Origin: Salisapilia sapeloensis
Taxonomy: Eukaryota; Oomycota; Peronosporomycetes; Peronosporales; Salisapiliaceae
Direction: 5' to 3'
NCBI GenBank assembly: GCA_023334545.1
Contig: JAADVB010000238.1
Span: forward strand, 1 to 26,983
DNA: 26,983 bases
In this document: in pieces, positions 1 through 10,227 of the stretch
Numbering within the stretch: position 1 is the stretch's first letter
Layout: every line of letters begins with the position of its first letter
Program-made: the position numbers and the translations under genes
The notes under the pieces: generated by a model
The model's input: the letters and a program-made list of their open reading frames with translations, nothing else
The model's database searches: none
Told to the model about the DNA's origin: nothing

Positions 1-3
1 GGA

Positions 4-178
4 TCGAACGATACGCATGGATAGGAGCGGAAAGGTAAATAGCGACGTAAGAGTAGGATGGGCCGCCAAAGACTTGGGTATTAATTCCTATTACAATTAA
101 TTCATCCATGTGTTTGATCACATAATGCCTTCAATGCCTTGCATACTACTCGCTCATCTACTCAATCAACAAGAATTA
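4..178 (+). repeat. Diverged dispersed repeat, copy A (left edge)
   Basis: This stretch aligns with the reverse complement of about 26032-26198. The first 95 bases match at roughly three in four positions, including an exact block aaggtaaatagcgacgtaag. A second exact block, atgccttgcatactac, begins at about 134 here and lies near 26061-26076 in the other copy. In one frame both copies read a similar short peptide, MDRSGKVNSDV here and MDRNKKVNSDV there, but this copy reaches a stop within about 27 codons. It is therefore probably a decayed part of a repeated gene or transposon. The family is not recognised, and the true left end may lie outside the window. Confidence 0.6.
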
Positions 179-499
179 TGTCTATCCTTGCTTACTTTTG
201 TTTATGCTGCTAGGTTGGTTGTTAGACACATTGACAATTTGCCCAACTTAATACCCCGAGTTCTTAGCTCCTTTCATTGTAACCATGATATACAGAGAAT
301 GATGGGAAAATGGATGAGAAATATTCCAAACCCTAGTGCATAAGCGCCAGTACCACTAGTTTGAGGAGTACTTGTTTCGATGCAGTTTAATACTACCGAC
401 TAACCGCTCATTTCTTATTTTAGCTACAGTGCAGACGCCTACTTGAGAGCAATCTACTGCGAGCGTACAGCACTCTTGACAAGATCATCTTTATTGTAT

Positions 500-706
500 C
501 TAGAGTACCTTGCCTCTGCAACTTTCCGCTTGGTCCCTTCTCCACTGGGTGTCAATACCTTCGAAGCCTGAGACTACATCCACCAGCTCGATACCCCCAA
601 TTGATAGTAGTAGTGTCGCTATCGAGAGCGAGGGATGACGGTGAGCAAGAAGCTCCTGGAGGACGATTACTAGTGCGAATGAGATAAATGTTAGACAGAA
701 CTTCAA
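500..706 (-). pseudogene. Fragment of an LMBR1/LMBRD2-like membrane protein gene
   Basis: On the minus strand a 68-codon open frame, with no ATG start, reads ELLAHRHPSLSIATLLLSIG followed by GIEL. The complete LMBRD2-like gene at 2761-4443 has ELFARHHPSLSVVSLLLSIG followed by GIEL. At DNA level 585-615 and 3287-3317 are identical over 31 bases, and similarity continues to about 670. Similarity stops after GIEL, and about 12 residues before ELLAH the frame meets a stop (716-718). Only part of one membrane segment region survives, so a duplicated and truncated copy is likely. A functional exon of a spliced paralogue cannot be excluded, because the conserved stretch is still open and its changes are conservative. 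Confidence 0.6.
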
Positions 707-718
707 TAAGCATATTTA

Positions 719-2719
719 CAATCCCATTTGAGTTCTAGTATCTCCATGACAAACTCAGATGCAGTACATATGCTGGTACAAAAGCACTTGACCTACAGAG
801 AGTACCGGTTGCCAGGTCCTAACGCTTCCGATCAGAGTCTTCGGTAACTTCGGAGGCACCATTTAGACCATCATGCAAAAGCCAAGCTATATCGGTAGCA
901 ACCTAGTTCATTGACGAGGTACGAAAGACAAGATACGAAATGCGAGTTCAAACGATAATGAGACAAATCCATAATTATAATCTGCTACATGGACTAATCT
1001 TTATCTCTACCTTCATGTTTATCTTGAGCATTTACTAGACGCATATCTGGCGTCAATCACTAAGAATCACGAGGTCAGTGGGTTCAGATGCAGTTAAAGG
1101 CGAAAGCGAAGAGGAGAGAGCGTTGCAATCCAGCTCGGTGCATGAGATGCATTGGAGACACATAAACATTAGATACAAGATGAAGAAAGAATAGGAAAAC
1201 CAAAAGGAAACGGAACTCAAACTTGTTCGCCGACGGAGAATGCAGGAGCTTAGCGCCTGACCCAGCCGGCAGGGAGTTCCAACCATCCGTATCGAATGGC
1301 TGTACGTCTCCCTTCATATATTTGATTAACCTTATATGTGATAGAATAGGATACTGCCTACCTTCGTCTCGGTCGAATATATGTCGCTCGCCGACCGTGC
1401 AGCAGCCGCGTCTTCCCTCCATCGACGGGTAACTCCGTGCTTGCGTGTCGCATGAAGCAGCAAGGAAATATCAGACATAAATATAAATGTATAAATATGT
1501 GAAGAAGCCGGAGCAAGCAGGGCGGTCGGCATCCTTTGCAAGAGCCGAGGCGAGAAAGTGGAGAGAAGCTAGGGCGGGAAGTCGACGGATAGTACGCGGA
1601 CGGCAACTCCCAAAGGCTGATGCATGGATGAGGCTTCGCGCCCAGCGCTCGGACCGTCGACACTTACTTGAAAATCTAGCGAAGCGCAAACACGAAGATG
1701 GTTATCGGTGGTCGAAGGTGAGAGAGTAGTGGAAGCTTACCTCGGCGGACCGTCGCTGGCTGCGCAGACGCCACGAAGCCGCTACGGCTCCCGTCGCGCC
1801 GTGCAAGTCTCATCCAGCCGTTCGTGCCATTCCCCCATGCGCACGCCAGCCTTTCGAAGCCGCACACTTGGTCCAGTGCCATCCGGCCGACTTCCGTCAA
1901 CCCGTTCGGCGATCTCTCTACTCTCCGCCTACAGTATGCTCTCTCGGAGCCTCCGTATCCTGCATGCTTCGGCATCTACGAATATCCACCCTCGCACACG
2001 CAAAGCAAAGGCCCTCGGACGACGGAGATGACCACGGGTCAACGCGACTGAGACACTGAGGGCGAGACGGGCGCGAAGGTGGTCGGGTCGGGGGAGAAAA
2101 CGAGAATGAGCGGGAACGACGGGGTTCTTCCGTAAGCTATCCGAGCATACTTAAACGCCTACAAACAAGAGGAAAGTTCGCATAAATACAAATATATTCG
2201 TCATTTATGACGGCGGTCTGGTGTGTCGCACGCTCATTGTCCGACGGACACGACGGACACGGTCCAGGGCTGCGCTGCGGACGGCCAGCATACTGAATCC
2301 AAGGTATTTCATGTCAGTCCAGCGTACAGTGCAGTATAAAATACCGCTTTGCTTACTTTGCATGTGCGACTCATAAAAGATGATAAGCGCCTTTTCCAGT
2401 CACTTGACCGACGTACGCAGCTCTACCATGGACCGAATGGCGGCTAGATGGAGCTCGCAAAGGTTTTTCCATTTTGTGTCACGATAGTTGGTTCTTGAAG
2501 TTACGATTACTACGCGCACATCTGATGTGGACCGTTCGCACGCTACCGGTAATTTCGAAAGACAGTCAATCGTTTGTTTTGCGTATGTAGTATGTCAGTC
2601 GAGCTAGGAGCCCTGTGCGCAAATAAGATGAATCTTGGAAGGTCGGATATAGGCCCATCCACTCGGGTGCACACGGTACGAAGAGGGAAATGAAGCAAGC
2701 TCTTTGTTCATGACTGAAC
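719..2719. other. Gene-poor stretch, no recognisable gene
   Basis: Many short frames are open on both strands here, mainly in the GC-richer part at about 1500-2300, and none resembles a family I recognise. Splice-like signals exist on both strands. On plus there is a GTGAGA donor at about 1717. On minus there is a GTAAGC donor near 1740, an AG near 1680 and a GTAAGT donor near 1670. On minus, from about 2310, a short Arg-rich frame MLAVRSAALDRVRRVRRTMS looks like a mitochondrial presequence, but it stops after 35 codons unless spliced. No gene model is supported. The region may hold a small spliced gene, a non-coding transcript, or decayed sequence. Confidence 0.5.
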
Positions 2720-2739
2720 ATATATATATATATATATAT
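2720..2739. repeat. (AT)10 microsatellite
   Basis: Ten uninterrupted AT dinucleotides lie just downstream of the stop codon of the minus-strand LMBRD2-like gene. Length variation between strains is likely. Nothing suggests a function. Confidence 0.9.
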
Positions 2740-2760
2740 GACAGTCTTTATCACCATGCA

Positions 2761-4443
2761 TCATTCCATATCTAGCAATGCTCGGCCCATTGTCCGGTCA
2801 TCAGGGGAGTATCCATACACACGGCTGGACTTGTCCGTCGTCCGTGACTTTACAGCTTTAGCAGTAGTCAGGTGCTTGCCTCGGTCTACGCGGCTGGCTT
2901 CCGATAAACATTCGTCATCGTACATGTTCAATCCAATGCAAGTGAAGACTTGCTTGTAACCACCTTGCAGAGCAAAACCAGCCAAGACCAGCAGTGCCCA
3001 TGGCAAGCACGACGATACCTTATCTGCGAGGCTTTGTGTGGGATGGAAAGGAGCAAAGAGGTGGTAGAAAGCTGTGCGCTGTGCATGTATAGAAGCGTCG
3101 AGGAAGAGTAAAAAGCTGTAACCGACGGCCAATTGGAGTCGGCTCTGCCACGTTGCCATGACCAAGAGGGCAGCTGTGGATGCAGAGTGGATGCATACGA
3201 GGGACGCGTATTGACGCAGCTGAGCTATGCTCCAGAAAGCACATAAAGTCATGTACAACAACAAACACAGACTCCCTCCTTTTGCTAGCTCGATACCCCC
3301 AATTGATAGTAGTAGTGACACAACCGAGAGCGAAGGATGATGGCGAGCAAAAAGCTCCTCAAGTAGAATCCATACAGAGAAAGAAGCAGCAAGCGACGCA
3401 AGTATTGTTTGTGCAGGCTGGAAGAGGACACATCGAAGTAGATGTAATCGTACATGTGGCTTCGTAGAGGATGGTGTGCAGACAGACATAGCATCCGTTT
3501 TCGAATCAATGACCAGCTCGAGCTCATTCGTTTCAACGCACAAAGTACTCCACGCTTGCTCGGAGCAAAGTAGACTTTCCTTGGATACACGTGCGCGACG
3601 ATGCAGATGGACGATTTCCTCGAACGTCGGAGCAGACTTATCAGAGCTCGAGTCAGCAATAAAGCTGTTCACTTTTCTTATATCATCTTTCTCGAGTAAC
3701 TTGGCCACCTCCAGTATACACGTCCTCTTTCTCTGCATATCTGTTGAGAGCACAACAGAACGCTGCTCAGCTTGGAGTAATCGTTTGTAAAGCACCTCCA
3801 GACTCTTGATAATATCTTCATAAGCAAAGACAGCCTCCATCCGCTCTTCATACACATGCGTTGCTTGCAAGTATAAGCTTCGTAGTCGGTTTTCGATCGT
3901 TCGGTCTTTCCACAGCGAACGAGGGAGCTCAATTAGCCCATGACCGAGTAGGATAGTCAGAAGCAATAGACTGTATACGTTTGCACAAGCGAGCATTATG
4001 CTGAAGATGCCAAGGATGGTCAGGTGACCTACGAGGATAAGGTATGTTACCATGACTGCAGCTACAATCGCCATCGTCATCCATCGGAAGAGCATGTTGC
4101 GGAGGGATGACAGTACACGAGCTTTTAGCTTAAACTCTCCGTTTTGCTGGAACTCGGTGAGAAAAGGAAGAATGATCCAACCGAGGAGAAAGTTGGTGTA
4201 GTAGAGGCAATGCCAAGTTACCATGTACGTATCGAATGTTTTGCCATCGTTTTCTTTTCGTCGCTGCAGCCCGTTCACCACGAGATCTTGTAAAAGCACA
4301 TTGGCACCGACGATACCCACCAACCAAGTCGACACACTAACGATAGCAATGATGGCATGTAGCACAGTCGCTCTGGTGCGCCGTGCCACGAGGTAGATTA
4401 TACTCAGACCTGCTCCAACGCTTAGCCCCACCAGAATCATCAA
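2761..4443 (-). CDS. LMBR1 domain-containing protein 2 (LMBRD2)-like membrane protein
   Basis: A single exon encodes 560 residues and is closed upstream by an in-frame TAA five codons before the ATG. The protein has hydrophobic segments near residues 2-18, 28-52 and 78-95 and a long run around 120-175 ending in LLLLTILLGHGLIELPRSLW, which closely resembles the LMBRD2 signature at this place. A hydrophilic, partly coiled-coil central part (about 185-330) follows, then a second group of membrane segments that includes SLLLSIGGIEL. This is the LMBR1-family plan: an integral membrane protein with a large cytosolic loop. In animals LMBRD2 is linked to receptor signalling at the membrane, but the role in protists is unknown. 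The protein is somewhat shorter than animal LMBRD2 (about 700 residues), mostly at the C terminus. It lies head to head with the APC3 gene, 202 bp away. A fragment related to it lies at 500-706. Confidence 0.82.
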   Translation of the reverse strand: MMILVGLSVGAGLSIIYLVARRTRATVLHAIIAIVSVSTWLVGIVGANVLLQDLVVNGLQRRKENDGKTFDTYMVTWHCLYYTNFLLGWIILPFLTEFQQNGEFKLKARVLSSLRNMLFRWMTMAIVAAVMVTYLILVGHLTILGIFSIMLACANVYSLLLLTILLGHGLIELPRSLWKDRTIENRLRSLYLQATHVYEERMEAVFAYEDIIKSLEVLYKRLLQAEQRSVVLSTDMQRKRTCILEVAKLLEKDDIRKVNSFIADSSSDKSAPTFEEIVHLHRRARVSKESLLCSEQAWSTLCVETNELELVIDSKTDAMSVCTPSSTKPHVRLHLLRCVLFQPAQTILASLAASFSVWILLEELFARHHPSLSVVSLLLSIGGIELAKGGSLCLLLYMTLCAFWSIAQLRQYASLVCIHSASTAALLVMATWQSRLQLAVGYSFLLFLDASIHAQRTAFYHLFAPFHPTQSLADKVSSCLPWALLVLAGFALQGGYKQVFTCIGLNMYDDECLSEASRVDRGKHLTTAKAVKSRTTDKSSRVYGYSPDDRTMGRALLDME

Positions 4444-4645
4444 TAGCGTAAATTACAGAGCTACAACGACCTCGGTAGATTGCAAATGACCGTTTATCTC
4501 CATCGCAACCGATCGGAGCGAAAGCCTCCATGGGATCCCGCGCGTCTCCACAAGATCCGAGCTTCAACTATTCAAGTCGTGCGAAGGTCGTGCGAAGGTA
4601 TCAACTGCATAACATCAGACCAAGTGAGCAGACAAGTCGGGTACT
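4444..4645. promoter_or_regulatory. Probable bidirectional promoter region, LMBRD2-like / APC3
   Basis: Only 202 bp separate the start codons of the divergent LMBRD2-like gene (minus) and the APC3 gene (plus). Both 5' untranslated regions and both core promoters must fit here or extend into the genes. I could not assign an individual TATA or initiator element with confidence. Confidence 0.45.
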
Positions 4646-6886
4646 ATGGCGGTCGTAGCGAGCTCCTTGGGTGATCCTGACAAGGTCAAGATGCTAGAAG
4701 AGTACAGTATACGGCAGATTCGTCGACACTTGGAGAACTATGTCTTCGATACAGCTCGATTTCTCGCCGAACGTCTTGTTGCTCAGGTAGACATCCAATC
4801 AGTCCATCGGTTTTATTAGATGGGCACAAATGTATCCACGACTACACTTACACCTCTTTTCCATGGACTACAGAACCGATCGGAAGAGAATATGTATTGG
4901 CTAGCAGTTTGCTTCCGTCGTTCCGGTCATCTGAATCAAGCAATAGCAGTCTTACACGGAGCTCGACGGGATGAAAACCGGTATTTACTCGCCAATTGCT
5001 GCTTTGAGCAGCAAAAATACGCCGATGCAGAGCGATCCTTGACCGGTGGTGAGTTACTTTCCTTCGAAGACGTCATGGGAAGCAAAGTACCCGTCCCAAA
5101 TGGTGCAGCCGGGTACTATCTCCTCGGTCGAGTGTATCGTCAGCAGGCCAAAACGAAGCTGGCAGCCTCTAGCTTTGTAAAAAGGTAGACAACATACAGC
5201 TATTTGTTTTGTTGCACAGTCGATCTAAAAGGTAGTATAGTTTGGAGCTAGATCCGTCGCTCTGGTCGTCTTACAAGGAGCTGTGTGAGATCGGTGCGAA
5301 GCGAGAAGCATCGACATTCTTCGGAAATGCCACGATATTCCTATCGGAGGAACCAATAAGCGAGACGGGGACTCCGAATAACCAGACGCCCGATACAGTG
5401 CCTGCTCCACGTTCGTCTCCTCGGACTAGCGGCAGGAAGGGCGATAGAGATAAGAAAGATGCAGGCGGAGAGTCTTCCGTGCCAAACTACCTGAGGCCAA
5501 CATCCGCAAGTATGGTCAAGGAGCCTCCTCGACTCAAAAAGCCACGACTAGGGGCAGCTACTAGTGCTCCTGGTAGCAGCACCGATCGCCGCCGAACAGC
5601 CAGATCGGACGACATGGTTCGTACTACCATCTTCTACCTCCACTCCATCTCCTAACACCTACGTATAGAAAGCTACTTCTACCATCATAAAGAAAGGAGT
5701 CTCATCTGAAACAGTTCAGAAGAGAAGTGCTAAAGGAGAACAAGTACGTCCTCCTCTTCCTTCTTGCTCCTACATGAACGACTAGTAGACTAACAAATAC
5801 TCTAGATGCTCCTTTCCATCCTCAATTCCTTCGGGTACATCTACCTCCACGTAACCAACTATGAATGCGACACAGCCTTGAACCTCCTTCAGCTTCTTCC
5901 CACTTGCCAACGACAGAGCGGATGGGCTCAACATCAAGCAGGTCGTATGCATCTAGAAAAAGCAGACTTTCACGCAGCGTTAAACGTCTTCCAGACGATG
6001 CATCATCGTGAACCACACCATCTCGATGGTCTTGAGCTGTACTCGACGACGCTATGGCAGCTACGACGAGAAGTAGACTTGTCGTACTTGGCACAAGAGC
6101 TCACGGACTTTGATAAGCTATCGCCAGAAGCTTGGTGTGCTGCCGGTAACTGCTTCAGTCTCCAGCGAGAACATTCGATGGCACTGACGTTCTTTGAACG
6201 CGCCATTCAGCTCGATCCGTCTTTCACGTATGCATACACGCTGTCCGGTCACGAGTACGCTGCGAACGAAGACTTTGAAAAAGCGATTAAATGCTACAGA
6301 CATGCACTTCGGACTGACCCTCGACATTACAACGCCTGGTCTGGTCTCGGCACAGTGTACTTGAACCAAGAGCGGTATGAACTGGCAGAGTACCACTTCC
6401 GACGAGCCGTCCAGCTGCATCCTGGAAGCTCCTTGGCACACTGCTTCCTCGGCATGGCGCTTCATGCGAATAAGAAGTTTGATGATAGTTTGAAAGAACT
6501 CGAACTGGCTATTCGCATCCAACCAAAGAATACGCAGGCAGGTCTTCAGCGAGCCAATGTGCTCATCAATCGAGAACGCTTCGAAGAGGTACGTGACATC
6601 TACGAATTTATCTGGATGTACCTGTTTGCTTACCTGTTTTTAGGCGATGGAACAGTTACGATCGTTGCTGCAGATTACGACGAAGGAAGCGACGGTGTAT
6701 TACTTGATGGGGAAGGTGGCGAAGCGACTGGGCAACCCACAGGACGCATTGCATTGGTTCACGACGGCCTTGTACTACAATCCGCAGGACAAGAATTTAA
6801 TTCGCACTGCTATTGATAAAATCGCGGAATTGGACGACGAGAAGGACCACGATCATGACTTGAACGTCCAACTACCACGACTGTAG
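4646..6886 (+). CDS. CDC27: Anaphase-promoting complex subunit 3 (APC3/CDC27), TPR protein
   Basis: Six exons are inferred: 4646-4786, 4874-5184, 5241-5616, 5669-5743, 5806-6588 and 6644-6886. They join in frame to give 642 residues. The introns are 52-87 bp with GT donors and AG acceptors. The N terminus (FLAERLVAQ, then ENMYWLAVCFRRSG and YLLANCCFEQQKYADAE) matches the N-terminal TPR and dimerisation part of CDC27. A basic, Ser/Pro-rich disordered middle follows. From about residue 302 come tandem TPRs with the typical SPEAWCAAGNCFSLQREH and YTLSGHEYAANEDFEKA. APC3 is a scaffold subunit of the APC/C ubiquitin ligase that binds co-activator IR tails and drives mitotic exit. A second acceptor at 4819 would keep 18 extra residues at the first junction; I prefer 4873 because it aligns better with known CDC27 proteins. 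Confidence 0.9.
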
Positions 6887-7629
6887 ACAGGAATAACTTG
6901 CACTAGCAGAATCGAACGCACCTAACTTAGCTCTAGGAGCTTCATGTACTTGCTTCAAGTGTTCTTATTGTTATTCGCTACGATAACTAACTATCTACGT
7001 AGTCTTCATGACGCTGTATTGAAGCAAAAGACGAGTGTTTATCGCTAACATGCAAGCTACAGTTCGGTGCTCTACTTTCTTCTTACTGCTATAACATCCT
7101 TGTGTTCTCTCAGTGCGTTGTTGCATAGACTGACTCGGAGATGGTTTCCGAGTATAAAGTATCACTTCGCGCTACTTTGGCAACGTGTTTCAAGTGATAG
7201 GACAAGATCGCAGATCGGTTACAACTAGTGTGCTGAACGAATGCTTCTGCATAGACAATAGGCAGAGTTCGAATTTGAAGAGAATCAAGTCGGTACGATG
7301 GCATAGACAGCAAGCCGCCATGTAAAATCTGGGTTTCTGCATCTCAATAGAACCATCGAAGAGTGCAAATGGTATCAACTAGCGTGAATGTAACACCAAA
7401 TGCTTACCTAGATTGCATATAACTACCGCACAAAGCGTTTAAAATTACATGAAGACCTTGAAGAGACTACTTTATCCTCCTAGTACATGTACCGGGCGCA
7501 ATATTCGTGCTTCCGGTCTATCTGATTCTATCTTCAACTTGCGGTAGGTAACGCTCGTATGGAAGCGGGAGAGTAGGTCGTCTTCTACCTGCATCTCCAC
7601 GAGCATTTGGGATTTTCTCTCGGAGCAGC
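6887..7629. other. Intergenic region between APC3 and the GH18 gene
   Basis: This 743-bp gap holds the 3' end of APC3 and the promoter of the GH18 gene. Only short, unconvincing frames are present on either strand. No repeat, RNA gene or recognisable protein was seen. Confidence 0.6.
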
Positions 7630-8779
7630 ATGAACAGCCAGAGCGCATATCAGAAGCAAGGCTCGCCGGTGTCGTCCGAGATCGGCGACGACTTGCCACA
7701 GACGAGCAAGCGGACAAAGCTCCTGCAAAAGTTTGGTCCTGTCATCTCCGGTATGTCCATTCATCACATCGATTCGTCTACATCAAAGCATTCTTAGTAC
7801 TCTTCTAGGCGCTGTCTTGGCACTCGTGATCATCATCATCGTAGTCTCCGTCGTGGTTACCAAAGGTGGCGACGATGACTCTGGCAGTACGAGCGATGGC
7901 ACGAGCGACGACTCCACACGTAAGTCTTCTGATGGTTGTGAGGCCGTACCACCAAACGACCGGCTCGTCGTCTTCTGGCAGTCCGAGATTGAAGGCTGTG
8001 AAAAGATCCCGGAAGGAGTCACGCACGTAGCATGGGCCTTTGCGCTCGTTGCGGACGGAGAAATCGTACCGGCATTCCAAGGATCCGACGCGTACATCAA
8101 GAGCTGCGTCCAGACGCTTCGTAAGAAATGCATCAAGTCCCTCGGTAGCGTCGGTGGCGCCACGAACAATCAAAACATGACCGAAGTATCCGACATGGCT
8201 GCGTTTGGCAAATCCGCAGCGGAACTCGTAACGAAATTCGATCTCGATGGCATCGACATGGACGATGAGACGGTCGGAGGTGAGTTCAACGAGACACGAG
8301 CGTTAGGAATGATCAAAGCTACACGTTCAGCCTTGGACGAATTAGACGGTGGAAGCGAATTGCTTGTCACGTACGACAGTTACTTTTACGAAGGAGACAC
8401 TTCGTACTGTGAACCGAATCGAGGCACTTCCCGCTGCTTTTCCACCGACATGCTGCCGTATCTCGATTGGGTTAATATCATGGCATACAATGTCAATTTG
8501 GACAACGCGACCGCAGAAGGAATCTATCAAGACGCTCTGAATACTACATTCGCCGCTTGGTTCGATCTCTTAGGCGGAAACTATTCACTCGTGACTCTAG
8601 GTGTCTGTATCGACGGCGGATGTGCGTACGGTCCAGGTCCGAGTCGTGACGTCATTGACTCCTGGGCTGAATTCGCTGCACAGCCAAACCACGGCGGCAT
8701 GATGGTCTACGCTGCGAGTAAAGAAGTGTCGAAAGACTTTCCAGACATCCGTAACATCATCGACGTCATGCAGCAGTAG
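7630..8779 (+). CDS. Type II membrane-anchored GH18 (chitinase-like) glycosidase
   Basis: Two exons, 7630-7750 and 7809-8779, with a 58-bp intron, give 363 residues. The first 40 residues are hydrophilic and presumably cytosolic. Residues 42-58 (AVLALVIIIIVVSVVVT) form one membrane anchor with no signal-peptide cleavage site apparent. An acidic Ser/Thr-rich stalk follows, then a GH18 barrel. Family hallmarks are visible: KSLGSVGG on strand 3, the catalytic DxxDxDxE motif as DGIDMDDE (187-194) with the proton-donor Glu present, and VNIMAYN on a later strand. Many Asn-x-Ser/Thr sites and cysteines fit an extracytoplasmic domain. GH18 enzymes cleave beta-1,4-N-acetylglucosamine links in chitin or N-glycans, or act as lectins. 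The near-C-terminal Trp that usually lines the active site appears to be Tyr (GGMMVYAASKE), so the substrate may differ. The catalytic residues are intact. Confidence 0.8.
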
Positions 8780-8925
8780 CTTTGTAGGATAGCTGACCTA
8801 TATAGGAACAATATAGGAACAAAAACCAGCACTTGAACCCAATTTGCACGCGGCTGGCATTCACTTGATTAAAGTATTGTAGAGAGCGCCCATTTGTGAC
8901 GACGATCACGAGGGAGCGAGTCGAG

Positions 8926-10149
8926 ATGGCTGGACTCATGTCGCTATCCACGACTTCTTTAAATGGAAATGTAGAAAGGAAGAGAGCCAATACTGTTGAT
9001 ACGTACCGGAGTTCATCCACGGCCAGTGATAGCTTTGACCTTTGTGCAGGCTCGTTTTCGTCACTTGCTCGACGCGTACAGCGGACGGTTGAGAACGCTG
9101 GGGAGCGAATTGCGTACACCAAGAAGAAGGTCACGTGGCAATTTGAACTCCCGGGTGGAGAGAGAAATGTACATACCGTCATGTTGGAGCATTCGATCTT
9201 CTCGGGCAAAAAACGCCTTCGCGTCGATGGTGTCCGAGTGCTGGACGAGGAGAGCTGGGGCGTCGGTGCCTGGCACTATGACCTCACTCTCTACGGTCCT
9301 ACTGGAAGGTCGGCCCACGTACGCGTTGGCATTGATGACGTCGCGTCCTCTGTCGGTACTTGGAGCGACTTTTACGTCCTGATCGTCGACGGCATTTCCT
9401 GGCAAGCGCTTCCGGAACGAGAGGTTATCGCTGAGCATAAGGAAGCTCCGGTCTGGAGCAGTGGCATGTATGCTCGCCGTGTGGATTTCGCCCAGCGATC
9501 ATTAAAAGAAGCAGTGTCGGATCGCTCGCATCAGAAAGATGCGATCGGGACGGCGACGAGCTGGACCTTTGCTTTCGGGCAAAAGGCTGACAAGATCCAC
9601 ATCCTCGAGCTCTTCCACTGGACGAAAGATGGCAAGATCGAAATCTTGCTCGACTCGAGCGTACAGCACACAGCTCGCTTCGATTCCGCTCTGGATGAAA
9701 GTTACAAGCACGATTGTGTCGTCGCGGAACCTGCCGCCGGTGAAACCGACAAGCACGTTGCGACGATCCACGTCTCGACAGTCAACGACCATACGGAGTA
9801 TGAGATACTCTTGGACGGATGCATGTGGTCGGAGCTCGGGCAGACGACGTTTGAACTCAAGGATGGATGGGCGCCCATTCTATCGCGATCCAAGGGCGCT
9901 ATCTACTACTGTAATCGCGCGACGAAGGAGGCGCAGTGGGACCGTCCGATACAGCCGAGGACGCGCGACTTGGACGCTAGAAGTGGACGCTGTTCCACGA
10001 TTTTGGAAGTCCCGACGCCCGTGGCTAGTCCGAAGGACGCCTCTCAGCCAGAGACGGAGCGTTCCGAGCATGAAGCGTGGGAGGGAGAGGAAGAGGAGGA
10101 TGAAGACGATCCGTTCCGTATGCAGTTTTGTCGTCGAAACACGGAATGA
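8926..10149 (+). CDS. FAIM-like protein with two FAIM-type repeats and a C-terminal WW domain
   Basis: One exon encodes 407 residues from the first in-frame ATG; the open frame begins 30 bases earlier at a GTG. Residues 68-162 (VTWQFELPGG, then LEHSIFSGKKRLRVDG and FYVLIVDGISW) resemble the first half of Fas apoptotic inhibitory molecule. Residues 210-302 (SWTFAFGQ through EYEILLDGCMW) resemble a second, more diverged unit. Residues 314-342 form a WW domain: GWAPILSRSKGAIYYCN followed by QWDRP, with both Trp and the aromatic pair present. The tail is strongly acidic (EEEEDEDD). In animals FAIM protects against cell death and protein aggregation; WW domains bind proline-rich peptides. The function here is unknown, and a scaffold or stress role is only inference. 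The gene is convergent with MOB1, 78 bp away. Confidence 0.78.
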   Translation: MAGLMSLSTTSLNGNVERKRANTVDTYRSSSTASDSFDLCAGSFSSLARRVQRTVENAGERIAYTKKKVTWQFELPGGERNVHTVMLEHSIFSGKKRLRVDGVRVLDEESWGVGAWHYDLTLYGPTGRSAHVRVGIDDVASSVGTWSDFYVLIVDGISWQALPEREVIAEHKEAPVWSSGMYARRVDFAQRSLKEAVSDRSHQKDAIGTATSWTFAFGQKADKIHILELFHWTKDGKIEILLDSSVQHTARFDSALDESYKHDCVVAEPAAGETDKHVATIHVSTVNDHTEYEILLDGCMWSELGQTTFELKDGWAPILSRSKGAIYYCNRATKEAQWDRPIQPRTRDLDARSGRCSTILEVPTPVASPKDASQPETERSEHEAWEGEEEEDEDDPFRMQFCRRNTE

Positions 10150-10227
10150 AGTCGTGACGGATGTGGAAAGCAAGAGCAAGTACTCGGTATATGATTTTGA
10201 ATGAATACAATCAACTTTTGGTCTCTT

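Noticed and set aside
1487-1729. Basic 80-codon plus frame with a GTGAGA donor near its end
   Set aside because: It may be a first exon, but no downstream exon gave a recognisable protein and the opposite strand has equally good splice-like signals.
9539-10204. 221-codon plus frame within the FAIM-WW gene
   Set aside because: It is an out-of-phase shadow, almost entirely Arg/Ser/Thr, and it runs past the true stop codon without a start of its own that makes sense.
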